Origin: Lophius americanus
Taxonomy: Eukaryota > Chordata > Actinopteri > Lophiiformes > Lophiidae
Direction of reading: 5' to 3'
Length of the DNA stretch: 64,000 nucleotides
Assembly (NCBI GenBank): GCA_037951165.1
Contig: JBBDHG010000008.1
Span: 11,813,501-11,877,500, forward strand
Shown: positions 11,101 through 26,100 of the stretch, one piece after another
How positions within the stretch are numbered: the first letter of the stretch is position 1
Layout: each line of letters opens with the position of its first letter
Notes under the pieces: generated by a model
Databases searched by the model: none
Told to the model about the DNA's origin: nothing
The model's input: only the letters and a program-made list of their open reading frames with translations
Position numbers and translations under genes: made by a program

Positions 11101-14100
11101 TGAAAATATGCCAATCTACAAATTTCCCAGAGCCACAATAGGAAGAGTTTGGCCAACTTGGCTACATTTGGCCCAAGGACTGCAGAGCTCATTGTGTGAG
11201 AAATTCTCTGGCTGCTTTGTTCAAAAGGCAGATTTCACCGATGAGTGCAATACCAAAATGACGCCGGAGTGTTACGACATCAAAAAGTAAGCCCCTCTTG
11301 CGATAATCGACAACAGGCAAAAGCAGAGGGCAGCCTGCATACAGTTAGGGAGGGAAACTCTGGGTGACTCTCCGTGGATCTGACTCCTACCGTACCATTC
11401 AACACTTTCCTCATTTACACTTCCAGCATTTATGAGCCAGTCAGAGGTGAAAACAACCGTTTAGTTTGTTATACGTTGCAGGCCAAACTCTTTGTGCTTC
11501 AGGCCCTGAGGAGGATACCATATGGTAAGGTATGTGCTATTTGGATAGCAAACCTAACCCAACTGGACTCGTCTGTAGGCCATATATGTTATGGATCAAA
11601 ATTGCTGGCAGGCCAGTCAGTCATTTTCACTCATCTGGCAACGTTGGATTAATAGGACTTTGATCCACCGATAAAGCTGTGGTAGCGTTCCAACAAAGTA
11701 TCCTATAAGGATAGGTGAAGAAGGAGCTTTCCTACAGCAATCAAACACTTGCATCTTCGAATTTATCGCTTTATTGACATTCATATTTAACGCTGTGTCT
11801 ACAGACTACGGAATTCCCAACAGTCGGAGGAGAAATAGAGTCTAGAACCTTGGTAAGTTCTGATATTCAGACCAGATTAATTGGCATCGTAACCGATAAC
11901 CGTTCCAGAGTTAAACCTCACGAAGTATTCTCAGACATATTAGGGGCCAACCAAACGTCAAACATGTTTGAAATTTACAATTTTAAACCTGGATAATAAC
12001 TTCAGTACTGTATGAGCCTGACCAGAATAGCCAATGAGAGATACATGCCAGAACAGCTGAAGGTGCTGCCAGGCAACAGTAAACATTTTTGCTCTTGAGG
12101 ATAATGTAAACCACATTAGTACTGTTTACAAAGAGGGAATCACGACTGCAGTTGTCACTAAAGGAAAGACCTCTGGTGTTGGCCATAACCCTCTCATTTC
12201 AGTGTTCTACCACTTTTAAGCGTAACACAGGAATATATTTGCATCACATCAGTCTCCGTTTGGTTTACATCTGTCTCCCCCTGAGGTCACGGGCACTCTG
12301 ACATGATATTCTTAATAATAATCTGAGGTTTGTGATCAACCATTATTTCCAAATGTCTTCCACATTGTAATGGCATGAATGACAGTCGTATAGCTCGGGC
12401 TGAAAACTTAACATATTTTCTGTTATGTGATGGACACAAGTAATCATTCAATGAACAATAATACTAAATACTAAAACTAACCTTACTGTTTTGCTGAACT
12501 TTTTTCAGCCTGTCACTCACCTTTACCAGAGTGCATTTCTATTTTGTGTATTACTGAGAGTAATGCCTTGCGTTAGCAGGGCAGATGCCTGCAAGCAAAG
12601 GTCATGCGCCACAATACTTCAGATAAAGGGCAGCTTCACCTTTCAGTTTGCCTTTCTTCTGCTTCAAGTCCCCCAGGAACAAGCTCACATCTTGTTCAGA
12701 CAATTAACCCGATACTTGTGGCACATTGAACGCCTCACGGGTTCAAATTCATTTCCATTAGTACTATCTGAAGGGCCCGACACTCGGGTCAGAGTGTATT
12801 ATCAAGGTTTATTTGTAGACACATTCCTGGTTCATCAGTCTCTGTCCTCACTTTATCCAAGGCCACTGCGATGTTTTGACTGGAGTCCTTCAGTCTCAAT
12901 GAGTTTGAGTTTTAAACAAGCCGCCAGCCTCCAGCCGTCCAAAATGCCTCACTTTCTGGACAAAAGAGCTGGCTTCAAATAGGTGGAGTTAAGGCCAGCA
13001 TGTGGGTCAAACTAAAGGCACAACAGTTTTTTCCCTGTTGATGGGACAAAGCTGCCTTTTAGTTTAGGTGTGACCTTATGTGGATCTACTACTCTACACC
13101 GAGCACCAGCTTGGCTTGAATTGTAGTTGGCCAAGTTCCTATTTTCTTAAAGGGCACACATTTCAGAAATGATGAATGGCCGCGGTTTAGATTTGTGAAC
13201 ATGACTTGAAGTTTCTTGGCAGCTTTTATTCCCTCAGCATGTCCCTGGAAGAAACTGATGCAGCAGTTTTTATGTTTTTCTATATGATTGTAAAAAATGG
13301 AGAATTGTTTTTGCAGCTACTTCTGAAATCGTCTACTTAAAATGAAGCCTGTGGGTTTGCTGCAAATAATAGCTAACAAGTTGTTAAATGGATGAAAAGC
13401 ACCATTAGATTATGTGTGGTGGCCTCCAATACACAACATGCTAATGTTGTGTATTGACAAGAACACCAGGGTACAATGGCGATGCAGGGTTCATGAATCA
13501 ATATATTGCCATTATATATGTAGCTTAATAGGTTTGTCTTATATTTGTTTTCTCTTGTAAATGTGCAAAATGCTTAGAAATGCTGTTTTTAAATAAGTGT
13601 AAACCTAGGGGTACTTTGGGGTACTGCAGCGGGTGTGTGACTTCTCTAAAAATGTGGATTTTAAGAATATTCGTCATACAAAAATGTGAAAATTATTATT
13701 CTTTTATAAGTGTTATCATTCCAACAAGCCACTTTTTTGATTCAGTATTTTTAAAAATGCAATTACTGAATACCCTAAACTGTTAACAAATATAATCATG
13801 AAATTCATGGATGAAAAATCTATAAAGATGGAATTCTGTCAGTTCTTAGAGTTGACGATAACTATAATGCTGTTTAAAGCTTATTTCATTATCGCAAAAA
13901 AAACATTGCGATTGGTTGAAAAACTTTTGTGGACCACTGATTTTGTCTTCCTATATTCAAATAACGATAATTAATAATTGATGCTATGGTTTTTAGAAGC
14001 GATGGAGTTTCATAAAACCTGATATTGCTATATTAAATTGTATTAATATTTTCATATATCCATAATGCATAATGTCTGGCTTTTTAAGCACTAACTTTAC

Positions 14101-17100
14101 AAGACCAGCATTGCTGGCTCACACCCAACTTATATGGTCCATTCCTGCAATGAATAAATTTAAAGTTTTTGTGATTCCACCCGATGTTACGTTAGTGACC
14201 CTTAAATAGTGAGTCTGCGGCGTCTCTTTGTCCGGGTATTATTTTGGGTTGCAGTTCAATTTGGGTACAGTTCAGTTTCAGTAAAAACAAACCAAGACAC
14301 CTTCTTATGAAGTCTGTGAGGGAGTTTTGTGTTGATTTTTGACTGCTGCACATTGGGCGGCCCTGCTTATTGGGGTTAAGGGCTGCTGAATGAAAGCGAC
14401 CCCCATGCTTTTCATGTGGTGCAAGGCTGTGGAAAACCCGCTGCAGATTAGGGGCCAAGCATTTAGAAACAAGAAACGAGAAAAAGCTTGCAGTGTGACG
14501 CATCAGCTCCAGTCGAAGCAGATGAGGAGAAACGGCAGCACCGGTGCGGTTGACAATGATGACTCAGCAATCCGAGGGCAACCTCTGTCTCCACACCACC
14601 GGCGGATGGTGGGTGTGTGTTTATGTGTGGGTTTATTTGTGTGTGCCTGCGGATGTGCCTACGTGCCTATGTGGGTACACATTCATATTATTGTCATCCC
14701 ACTCAATAAATTAAGCTCATGTGTGGTGGCGCTCAAGCTTTTAGAATAGCTCAGAGAGAAAGCAATGATGCAGGTTTGGACTCATTCATGAAGGAAAGGG
14801 AAGGCCGTAACATAATTCTGACATTGTTAATAATCATTTATTTTATACAGTATGCGCAAATTGTGAAACATGTACATCATAAGTTCTTAAAATCCAACGT
14901 TTAGTCTTTATAAGTGCAGTATGCAGTTTCTCTCATCAAATCATTCAAGAGATTTACTCTGAGGAGCCATAACTAACACCTGCACATTATTGTGTTTGTC
15001 CCCTTTTTGCTACCAAAACAGCGCTCTGATGTGTGTTTTGACAACTTTCCATCATAACCGATTTGAACTTTTACCTCAATTTGTGCTACAGTTGTTCCTC
15101 TGTGGTTTTGGACAGGAAATGTCGAGCACCTTTACCGGTTTACCTGTTGCCCAGTGTAGTACTACCTTCGTAGGTCCTAACCACATTACACTGGGAACAC
15201 CCAAAAGACATCCAGTTTTGGAGATGCTCTGACCGAGTCAGATCATTCAATGTGTGGCTCTCATAATCCTTAACCTCGGCCTTTTTCATTCATTTTCTGA
15301 AATCACGCGTCAGTGGTTATAATGCTATAATAATAATACTAATAATACATTTAATTTATAATAGCACATTGGTGTACGCCCCTTTCAAGAAGGTTGTTTA
15401 AGACGGGACATTTGCAGCTTTATTGCACTTTCTTATTCTATATTATACTATTACATTGTTGCTCTGCCACTGAACTGCTGAAGGTAGTTACAGCTCTGAA
15501 TCGACGTCAGTATGAGCAAGGCGGGAGACTAGGACAGTGGATGTGATGTAACCCACAACTGGGTGATTTTAAAAAGCACCTAGTTGGAATAAGCAGCTAT
15601 GGCGCAGAAGAAGTGAATGTTAATTTGTTCAAATTGACAAGATCATCTGCCGAGTAAAACGAGCGGTTAATGGTTGGTTTTTCTTTTTTAAACCCTTTTT
15701 AATGCATTTAGAAAAATGAAACTAGGCACAAACACTGTTTTTACACCTTTACCCCTGTACAGACATATCTGGCATCAGATAATGCTTAAGTTTAAATTCC
15801 TTACCATTCCTCATATGCATAGACTCTTTCACTTTGACTCAACAGAAGACCAAAATAAACTCTGAGTGAAATAACACCTTTCTCAGGATTTAACATTAAT
15901 TAATTAATTCAGAAATATTTCAGATTATATTTTCATATTGTATGTTTGGTCTGAATAAAAGCCCACAACAGCAAAGTATTGGCTTTAAGACAATTGGAAA
16001 CAGAAGAAAGAGCTTGTGAATTTGTTATGCTTGCTTGATAAATTACTTACTAGGTTAAAAATCCCTGAAACTTTTACTAATTGAGTCAACATTTTGTATC
16101 TAACATCACTAAACAAGCATCAGTAATGATTAAAGCTGTAAAAGATATGTGGTGTTGGTTTGTTTTTTATGAAGTTGTGGTCTGTTCATGTTTGACTGAC
16201 AGTTGGTTTGGAAAGAAAAGCAAACAACCCCGCAACTGTCATCATGTTTTGATTCAAAAGCTACTCCACTCTGATTGGTGTGCACAAATGTGTGACATCA
16301 CCTTTTTCCAACTGAGTCCGCCCACCAGCGAGGAGCACCATGGACATTCTCCCCAGTGAAATATCTCTGGAGTCATTTGTCTGTGTTGGCCACCATCACT
16401 CGTAGCAGGAAGCTGACTGAGAAAATTTGCTCAAGGGCTTTTAGCTAAATATCAAAAACTGTATTCCAATGACTGATAAATCATTTCAGTGCTACAAATG
16501 ACAAACTGGCCCACATCGCGTTTTTTTTTTGCGTCCATTAATCATTTGGGATGATTCAAAGCAACCTGCCTCAGCTGGCACTCCACCGTGTGAGCTATAT
16601 TCACATGTGTGGGAAGACAGTCGTGTTACATGTGTGAGGATAGCAGAGAGTATTTTTCTGAGGCAAACTGGTCAGAGTTGTCGAAGGGAAGAAGAGGGAG
16701 GGGGTAGAAAAGGATGAAATTACAGATTCCTCTGACAGTATAGGATAGCCGGCCAGGAATGCACACCTCGTCTGCGTTGGAAAGAGCCTGGGGATTTAGA
16801 ATGGTTATCTGAGGTATGTGCAATGGCCGGGAAAGAGGTGCAATCATTAATTGGCTGCAATGTAGGGATAAAGAAGTTTGATTATTAAAGAGGCTGGATT
16901 TGAAGGTTTTTTTTTTAAATTAGAATGTGGTACATCTGAGTGGATTTTTAACGACCTCTTAACAAAATAGTCAGAAGAGAATTTAGCAGCTACAGTTTGA
17001 TGTGGCCTAATTAAAGGGAGGGAAAAGGGTTAGGTTTGAGCAACACTCCCAGATGCAGCCCTGCCGTGACAGAAACAATGTGATCACTGTGTGACCACTC

Positions 17101-20100
17101 CCACGACAGAGTGCTTGGAGTCATAAGACTTTACCTCAAAGACCAACGGACATTGACTAGATTAAGTTGTTTTAGGCAAACTAGTGAGGGTCAGAAACAA
17201 AAGATTTTGGCCTTTAAAAAGATTTTTAAAAAAAAATAATGTCCCCTTGTGTATTAACCCAGATTTCGCTTTCATGCTATCCTTATATCCCCCTGACCAA
17301 GCAGTCTCCAGGACATTGTTTCTCAGACAGCTGGAGACATTTGTCTGCTTGGAATCCAACAAACAATTGATCCTGAGAACCCATTAGGCGAAGATCGGAT
17401 TCTCGCATATTCCGGAGCATTTAAAGAACTACAGAAAGAAGAACTTTTAAGATACTTGCAGGGCCTTTTTTAAGTTTCTGGTTGTTTCGGTGATGCGTTA
17501 CGTTATTTTATGAGGTAAAGAGTTTGACGGATTGTGGAACACACCTGCTTTTGGCTTTGCTGACTTAGTCATCTTTAAAAGAGTAAGAATGGGAGTATAA
17601 TTGATTTTAACTAACAATGGGTTTCTGTGGAACATCTGTATTTTGTCAACAAAGTAAACCGGAATAAGCAAATGGACCAGATTTTAATGTTTCACTTGCA
17701 TAACCATCTGTGGATGAGAAAATGAAAATAGTCTGCTGGAAATAGAGAGAGATCTTATTTAAATCAGAGAATAAAAAGTCCAGAAATTAGGAAACAAAAT
17801 TAAGAATCTCACAATTCCTTCACTGACAACTAAGGAGGTAATGAGTGATTAGTTCAGTTTATGTCTCAACAGGATTAGACAAACTTTTTGCTGGATCTAG
17901 TTAATGGTCTGAATAGCCAAGAAGAACCCAATAAATTGCGGTTTGAATCCAAATAAAGAGCCTTTTCGGGAATTTTTCCTCTATTTGTGACTGAATTAAT
18001 GAATGATATCGATGTAACTGAACAGAGTGGAAGATTGGGCATGGTCTCAAAGAAGTCCCCATTGGATTTTGAAGTAGACTAAGATAAAGATTCCTATTTT
18101 TTTCACCTTCTTTTCACCTTTTTGAACCATGTAAGTCAAGAAGTTATGTACAAATGTGCACAAATCCTTTCATCTATGTTACGCGTCAGGGATGGTTACA
18201 TTTTTGGAAGAATCCATCCTATGGAACAGGAAATGCATATTCAGTTTTCCTTAGGCCTAGACGTTCTAAATGGATTTGAGTTCTAGGTGTTTGGTTTGCT
18301 GGTGAAATGATTTAAATACAGATGATATAAATCAGTCCCACCAGGAAGTTATGAGCCATGAATACGTTACCACAATTTCGGTGAATCCCAGTACTCTGCA
18401 TGACCTTGAAAATTTCACCCTGTCATGACAACTTATATGGAAAATTGACCAATCCTTCTAGCTTACTTGATGGTCGCCAAAAATGTTAACTCCACAACTC
18501 ATAAATTGTAATGGTAAGTTTTTATGTACAATGTGAGGGAATCCTTCACAGAGGTTTGAGGTCTGTGAACATTCCCCTGTTTGATTAGTAATCACAAGAA
18601 ATAGATTTTTAAACCCAGCCTCATAGGATATCATCATACCAAGCATATTGGTTGGGATTTCACAGCTTCAAATTTGAATCTTCATTGAATTTCTGCAGTT
18701 TGGGGTGAAAAAGTTGTCCTCCATGTCTGCAACAAAGTTGTCGATATGCTTGATTTGCATGAAAATTGATTGTCCCTTCTGTGCAACGAATGGACAGCTT
18801 TTTGCACTGGCTGGGCAAAAAGGTGCCCTGTCAAATCCAACTTCTGACTCTGTGATGATGATGGATTAACTCTCAGGGGATCAGCACTCGGTTATTAGGA
18901 TTCATTCACTGGAGACCATCAGTCTCTGCACAAAACATCTTTGCAATCCATCCAGTGGTTGTTGAGACAACTACTGTCAGACAGACTGAGAAGCTTATAG
19001 TGCCATCCTGAGACTCCTGCCAGTGGTGGTGCTAAAAAAAAAGCTCAGTAGATGAAATGTTCAATGAGAAATTCATAAGAATCAGAACTTCAAAAATTAC
19101 ATGCAGAAACTGACATAGATAGGAAATGTGAGCGGAGCAGCTTCATGTCAGGGGAGATGTTCTGCACTTTATTGGAAAAACTAAACGTCTGCATGGTTCT
19201 ACACAGCTGATCACTATGTCTATTTCTGTATTATTTCTTTTAAGAATAACTCATTTACTGCTGCAAGGTTGACATCCCCAGAGGCTTATCTGTCTCATAA
19301 AAGTCTCTCAGCAAAAATGAATATAAATGTGTCTGTCTGTAGCTGACTTAGCTTCAGTTCTACTGCACTTTGACCACTCTTCATCAAACCCCAGCTTAAT
19401 TCAACAAAATACCATTCAGCAAAAACTACTGAAGATTTTGATGTGGAACTGGAGTTTGATGTTAACAAATTGCGGAGGAAATGAGACAATATGACTGATG
19501 AATGACGATGAATACAGAACGCAGTCAGCGCTTGCTGTTCTCATCAGTGCGATTGGCGTGAGCTAGATTATTGCGCTACTGTTGTTCATAGTATAAGAAT
19601 CGCCAAAATAGTTGTTTGTTTCACTTTTGATGAGTTGTAACATGATTCAGCTACCGTCAAGCTCTGTGGCTCTAAGCCCACCTGACTTTGAAAAGACGCT
19701 GAGTAGGCTACCTCCCAATGGACTCTAAAAAATAAAGAGATGGAGCACCCCTAATCAAAAAAGCTCTTAGGTTTTCTACTGATCAGGTTGGAAAGCTCTG
19801 TCATTATCACTCAGTGTCGTGATCCGTCTGAAGCCCAGAGCCCAACTCACCAGTTGGCTTTTTTTCCATTTATAGAGTCAAGGCCGGACATGCACGGTAT
19901 ATTTCACCCTGAGTTTTCCTCAGTGTTTATGTAAGGGGATGTTGGGGTATGTGGCGCGGATTTCCGACTCTGCGCCTCATCTATAAAATGAGCTGTGAAA
20001 ATTTGCAAGGCGTTGGCTAAGAGCCCGGTGCTGTCCTGTTGAGACATCTTCACCAGGCATTGCATTGAGAGCTTCACTTTGCACATTGCATTGTGGCAGC

Positions 20101-23100
20101 AAAGACCACTGCAGTCGTCAACACGACGCAACAGATGGCGAATGTATTAGACACATTTCACACCCCCCTTCCTTTTTTTCTACTCTTAAATAGCAGTTGG
20201 TATCAACTTGGGCATATACTAAGCTCATGAGCGAGAAGCAAAATAGTTATTAAATTAGTCCAAGACCACAGTGTGTGGGCACAAGCACTTTTGATTGTCT
20301 GACTCAGGTATGCTGCAGGTTTGTCTGGCTAAGTAAATCAGCTTTTCTGAGCTCGCAGCTTATGGTGTCCTGTGGAGTTGTCTTTGTCTGCAATCCTGGT
20401 CTTTTGAATCACTGACTGGCCGAAAGTAGCCGAATTGGGAGAGAAGAATGACTCTTTGTGTTGCCCACTTGCTGTCACCGTGGATTTGATTGTCTCTGTC
20501 AGCAACATGGCCTCAGATGCAACCATTCACACACTGTCACCCCTGTGGATGGACATTCCTTTTGGCAAGGCTCCCGGATGGCGTTGCAGGTTCTCTGTGG
20601 GCTGAACCATCAAAAGTGAGTGATTCACTGTGTTTCTGAAAGGCTGAGCCACATCACAACAAAGCAGGTCGGCTGGAAAGGGCTTGGACTGACTTCTCTC
20701 CTGCTGCAGGGTGTATTCTGTTCGAGTGCTCCGCCGACTTCTATCTCTTAGGTCCCATCGCCTCCACGTTGAGTAAAGAACATACATTGCAGTTAATACA
20801 TTTCTTTTAATAAAACTGATTTTCATAAAATACCAGTTGTTTAGGCTAGGCATTGGGTCAAACTGGGCCTGGTTTCACATTAACGGAAACCATACATATT
20901 TTGGGGCATTACATTCACTGTCGATTAATCTGTTGTTCTTGAATAATGTATTAGCTCTGCGGTCAGAAAATGGTGAAAAATGTTTTACCTTGTTTTTTCT
21001 AATGCTTGGTTTGACTATAAACCAATGATATTAGCTTTACTGGCAAAGAGGATGGAAGATTTGAGGAAGTCTTTACATTTGAGTACATAAAAACGTTTTT
21101 TCCTAAGAATTAATGAGTAGTTGACTAAAAATAGTTGACAATGAATCAGTAAATGAACTAACTTTCTGTTCGAGACAGATTGTTCATTTTTCCAGTGTGT
21201 CACAGTAATACAACATTGCATTGAAACAACTGAAGAAGACGGGGACTTTTCTTAAACTTAAAACAACAACAAGAAGTATATATGAAATTACTCCGTACAA
21301 CTTTGTCTCTACAAGAAGATTCTTTTCAGGACATTTGTTTCTTCAGAAATTTAAACTTTTTGTTACGGTTTGGCTTTTGCTCTCAATCAATTAGTCAATC
21401 AATGAATCTTAATTTATATAGCACCAATTCACAACAACAGTTGTCTCAAGGTGCTTTCCAGAAAGAGCAGATCTCGATCAAAGTCTTCATATAATTATCT
21501 ACAGGACCGGTCGGGTTTGAAAAAAAGTTTCAAGCATTTTAGGGGACTGAAAACGGGATATTTAAAATGCCATTGTTACCATAGACGTGTAAACTTGCAA
21601 ACACAGTTCCAGTCGGTGCGGGTAAACTGCGGTTATCCGCACTGACTATCCCGCTAAAAGTAATAATCATGAAGATCCCGAAATGGAAAAAACAAAACAA
21701 TGGTGGTGCAGTCTTGTTTTGCCCGGACTCCAAAGTCCAGTGTTTCCAATCATTTTCACAAAGTCGCCGTGCAAACTTTGAAATTATTCAAAATGCAAAG
21801 GAAAAACTTAATCAGGGCTTTAGTTTCCAGGAGAAGACTATTGCAAAAATGGACTCTTCTCTATGTCCCAGTACTTTGTAATGAGAGCCCACAGACCTTG
21901 ACCCCAGCTATCTCTGCTGCCATGTGTTTAAGGATAATGAACTCTGGCTAAAATGGTAGACGCTTAAAAGGGAAAAGGTTTGGGAGCCACAGGCGAAGAG
22001 ACAGACAGTTGAGCATCCAGACGAAGTCTCATTAAAACAGTATTTTAGTGTTTTATGGCAGAGCTTACAAACCAGTGTCAGGAACCATTAAGGCAGAGTG
22101 CTAGTCCTATCATGTGGAAGGTGACCGATTATTGTTTATACTGCAGCTTCCTCATATGCTCCGCGGCCGTCTCCACTCCCGAATTGTGTCAATTAATTGA
22201 TGAATAGATTTTTTTTTCAAACCATTTCTAAATGTTTAATTAACCTAGGCCCAGATTAAAATGTCCCTATCATGAAAACCTCAGATTCTTTATCGCAACC
22301 AGTTGGGCTGGAAGTAACTCTGAGTCTTTGGAAACAACATTTTCCCAGTTGGACATGTTCTGGCTGCTTGGAGCTGTCGGTGGCAGTGGCAGCAGAACAA
22401 GCATAAGTTCACATTACAAAGAACAAATTTGTTGGTCATCTTGCTCCAGCGAGCATTTTTTTTGTGCGAAGTTGAACATTAGCATTCAAGCAAGTAGATT
22501 CCATGTCTGCAATTTGGCGTGGACAAAAGGTTAATGTAGCAATTCAAATGTTGGTCCTTTGTGCTCTGATTCGAGCTCCGCATTCATCTTGTTCGCTCAA
22601 TCCCTGTATGCCACAGGACCGATTTCAATGGCAGTTCATTTGGTGGAGGAGATTGACTCTTCAGTGTTTGCTGAACTCTTTCCTCTACATATTTTTAATT
22701 ATGTCGAGGCCAAATTAGTAGCTCTAGGGTAAAGTTATTCATCCAATAAAAAGATTCCCTAAATTATGCAATATATGTGAATTGGTGACTCTAAATTGCC
22801 GTAAGAGTGACTGTGAGTGTGACTGGTTGTTTCTGTGTGTCAGCCCTCTGATAAACTGGCGACTCGTCCTGGGTTTACCCCGCCTCCCGCGCCCTGTCAG
22901 CTGGGATAGGCCCCAGCCCCCGCAACCCTCAACAGGATAAGCGGTTCCAGATAATGAATGAATGCTTCTATTCTGGACATTTCTCTGAGCTCAAGTTATC
23001 CTAACCGGGCTGATGGATGTAATTTGAGTTGGATGGAGACATATTTAAACGCCTACACCCTTATCCAATTGAGGGAGATGAACTGAGAAGGATACGCATC

Positions 23101-26100
23101 AAGGAAATCACATTCTTGTTCCCCGTGACCGAGCACATTGTGTTACATATACGATAGAAAAAGATGATTGGATTTGCATTGAAATGTTGTCCGACACAAG
23201 TACTGATGCCTCACTCAGATTGTCAGTCATGGTTGACACTGAATCAAGACCGATTTACCTACGATTTCAAACTCAGGATAGAGTTTTAGATGAATGTGAT
23301 GTATTGTAACACAACTAAACATCAAGAAATATAAACTTCTATCAGCATTTTCTTTATTTAGACTGCATAAATGAGATGGTATTGTTCTCTACATGTAAAC
23401 TAAGTAGAAGAAAATTGAACAACAGACATACTGTTCTACATACTACTACTTCATTAATATACAATACATCATTGTTTACTTGCTACCAGGAACTAGCCAG
23501 CACCTTCCTCAGACAGAGTTCACTAACTAAATATTTCGGAGGATGTGATGAAGATTTCAGCCTTAAAAGGGTGCAAATGATGTCTCTACAAATTCATTTG
23601 TTATCTCTTGTCTTACGGAGATTTCAATTCCACCAAAAAAGCTGTACTGAGTTTTTGTTGTTTATGTACATTTAATACAACCTGCTGTTCTGCGTGTCTT
23701 TTAAAAGGTCTGATCAGGTTTTCTTGTGGTTCTCTTTAAGAAGTCTTTCACTAAAGTCTTAAAATTCATCCTGCCACAACTTAAAGCGTTCATGAAAGCC
23801 ATTCATTCTGTAATTAATTGTAGCTCATTGATGTGGACAGGGAGTGATGGCCAAACTCACAGAAGAACTACAATAACACAAATTGCGGGTTCTGATATTA
23901 AAGTGTCAGAACACAAACTGCATCTATGGGCTGTTTTGGCTGCAACAAGGGGGCCTATACAATATTTGGAAGGTGGTTTCAATGTTATGGCGGACCAGTG
24001 TATATGCTTAGTGTAGTTCCATTTCAATACTAATATGAAGGACATCCTAAAAAAGCCCCTCATATTAGTGCTTCCTCCTGCATGAGTGTCGCGCAAGGCG
24101 GCAAAGATTATGCCAGTTTGTTGAGAAATTACGTTTTTACTGCTTGCTGTTTGAGTTTTATTTTCTAGCATTATGCAAAATGTCTCAGGGAGCGCAATTA
24201 AATATGGCTTTCACACAATATAAAGACACTAAAATCTCTGTCTTACTAGTCAAACACAATCTAATTGACGAAAACATTTCCTCTCCTTTCCTCAGATGCG
24301 TCCTCCTGCCTCTCCTGAGCGTAAAGACGCCTCAGCAGTCTCTCTTCCTGCTGGTGGACTCCATCGATGAAGGCTGTCAGCTGGGCGAGGGGGAGCAGAG
24401 GTCCTCTCCCGGCTCCCCCAGGACCATCGCAGAGCTCCTGGCCAGTCATCACGAGTTCCTGCCGCCCTGGCTGCTCCTCATCTGCTCCGCGCGAAGACAA
24501 AACAAGGCCATCACCAAACTGTTCACAGGTAAGCAGAGCAGGAAGAAACAAAGTTGAATTACAGTTGGTTGATCGAAGTGATATTCTGTAAGTAAATAGG
24601 TTCAATTTAAAATCATTTACGTTGTCACGTGATACTCTTAAAAGAATGATTGTGATACGATCTACACAACTGAACTGAGCTGCTACGAGAAGACAGTTTG
24701 ATGGATGAGTCCGTGTTTGCACCTGCCAGCGCTCCTCCACGCTTGCTTTCGCTCCATGTCGGCTGTTTTCTTTTTCTGAGTAAATATGATACATTTCACC
24801 TGGAAATGTAGTTACAAAGCCTGCAGCCGTACCTTTCCTTTCCTTTCCTGTCGGACCAAATAGTACCGATGCAAAGAGCTTTCCAACATCACTACGTGCC
24901 AAAAGAGATTAGGGTCACCCTCGCGGGCCTTCCTCGATGGCCTATGACACCGCACTTAACCAGCTGCTATTATCTCCCTGTCAGTCCAGGAGCCAGCTCA
25001 GTAGTGATGAGCCGGCATAGCATTAATCATGAACCTGGCTGTGTGGGAGTAAGTCTCCGCAGACTGGCACTGCTGTGTAAAACCCTCTCTAACTTTCCAA
25101 AATCACTGAATGTGGGAGCTTTTCAAGGCCTCGGATACTCTTTTGAACCCTTACATAATATCCCAGCAGTGCAAAACACAGCCAGTAGATACATGAAAGC
25201 TAAACGAGGAGAAGGTTTATTTCATTCATTATTTTGCTGCATAAATTATGTTTGTAGTGTCTATATTGGTGAATATTAGTATCCCAAATAACATCAATGT
25301 TATATTTAAACTGTGGATTTCTGTTTTTATTTAACTATTTTTAACATAAAGAAGCAGGAACTGACAAATATGGCACAGAAACAAATGTCTAGAATGATCC
25401 AGTTTTTCTAATTCTACATTGGATTACTAATCATTCTAGAACCTGTTCTTATTTGTAGTTGCTATGAGTTTTTAAAATTATGATTCTTGCTGGTGACAAT
25501 CTGAAAAATAATAGGAAATCACATAAAATAACTTCCATCTCCGTGGGTCATTCATGAAAAATAAGAACCAATAGTTTTCGTTATGCATCAAGAAGCAAAG
25601 CAATAAAAAAAGCTTTATTTACTTTGCCATCAACTCACCTGTTTTTGCACATCGTGCGATGTGACTAGTGTGCACTTTCACATTACAATGTCCATCCTGA
25701 AACAATAAGATGTGCACTTAGCAGGGAAGTTCACAACAGGACGTGGCTAATGACCTGCCCAGGACATCAGCTAAAGGTTTCTTCACGTAGAGCCTGAGTA
25801 TCTCCCAGTCAATTCTTTAATAGGTGAAGAGATGAATCACAGATTTCTTTATCTGCCTTTTAGTACAATTACCCTTTTAGCCAGGCATATTATTTGTCAT
25901 ATACTTGCATGATGAATTCTCCAAAAGACAGAAAACAAAGACATGATGTCAGTGAAGTTCAGTGAAACCAATCAGACCACTGTCACTGACCACTTGATTT
26001 CAGTAAGACGACGTATGAAATGTGTTTTGATGCTATTAAAGCAGTGTAACACAGTTAGAGTTTGCGTCGACGCTCCAGCCACATCACTCCCTGCATATTC

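Larger units (their letters stand above)
8122..24295 (+). other. ankrd50 coding intron 1 (16.2 kb)
   Basis: Donor GTACGG at 8122 and acceptor CTCTCCTTTCCTCAG ending at 24295. The interior has no recognisable exon. Several open frames exceed 60 codons but show no family motifs. Annotated contents are a pyrimidine tract (8640-8729), a 'stepwise' fish repeat (10781-10965), a hairpin (13427-13456), a LINE/SINE tail (15327-15370), common fish interspersed repeats (18874-19045, 21397-21490, 22777-22964) and a Tc1-like deletion derivative (23855-24002). The remaining stretches look like unique AT-rich intron sequence. Confidence 0.85.

Noticed and set aside
12491..12982. 163-codon + strand open frame in intron 1
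   Set aside because: No recognised motif, low-quality start, no flanking splice logic, and inside the ankrd50 intron; best explained by chance.
24261..24902. 213-codon open frame on the minus strand
   Set aside because: It lies antisense over ankrd50 exon 24296-24528, whose + strand coding is clear from homology and splice sites. The frame is a shadow of GC-rich coding sequence.
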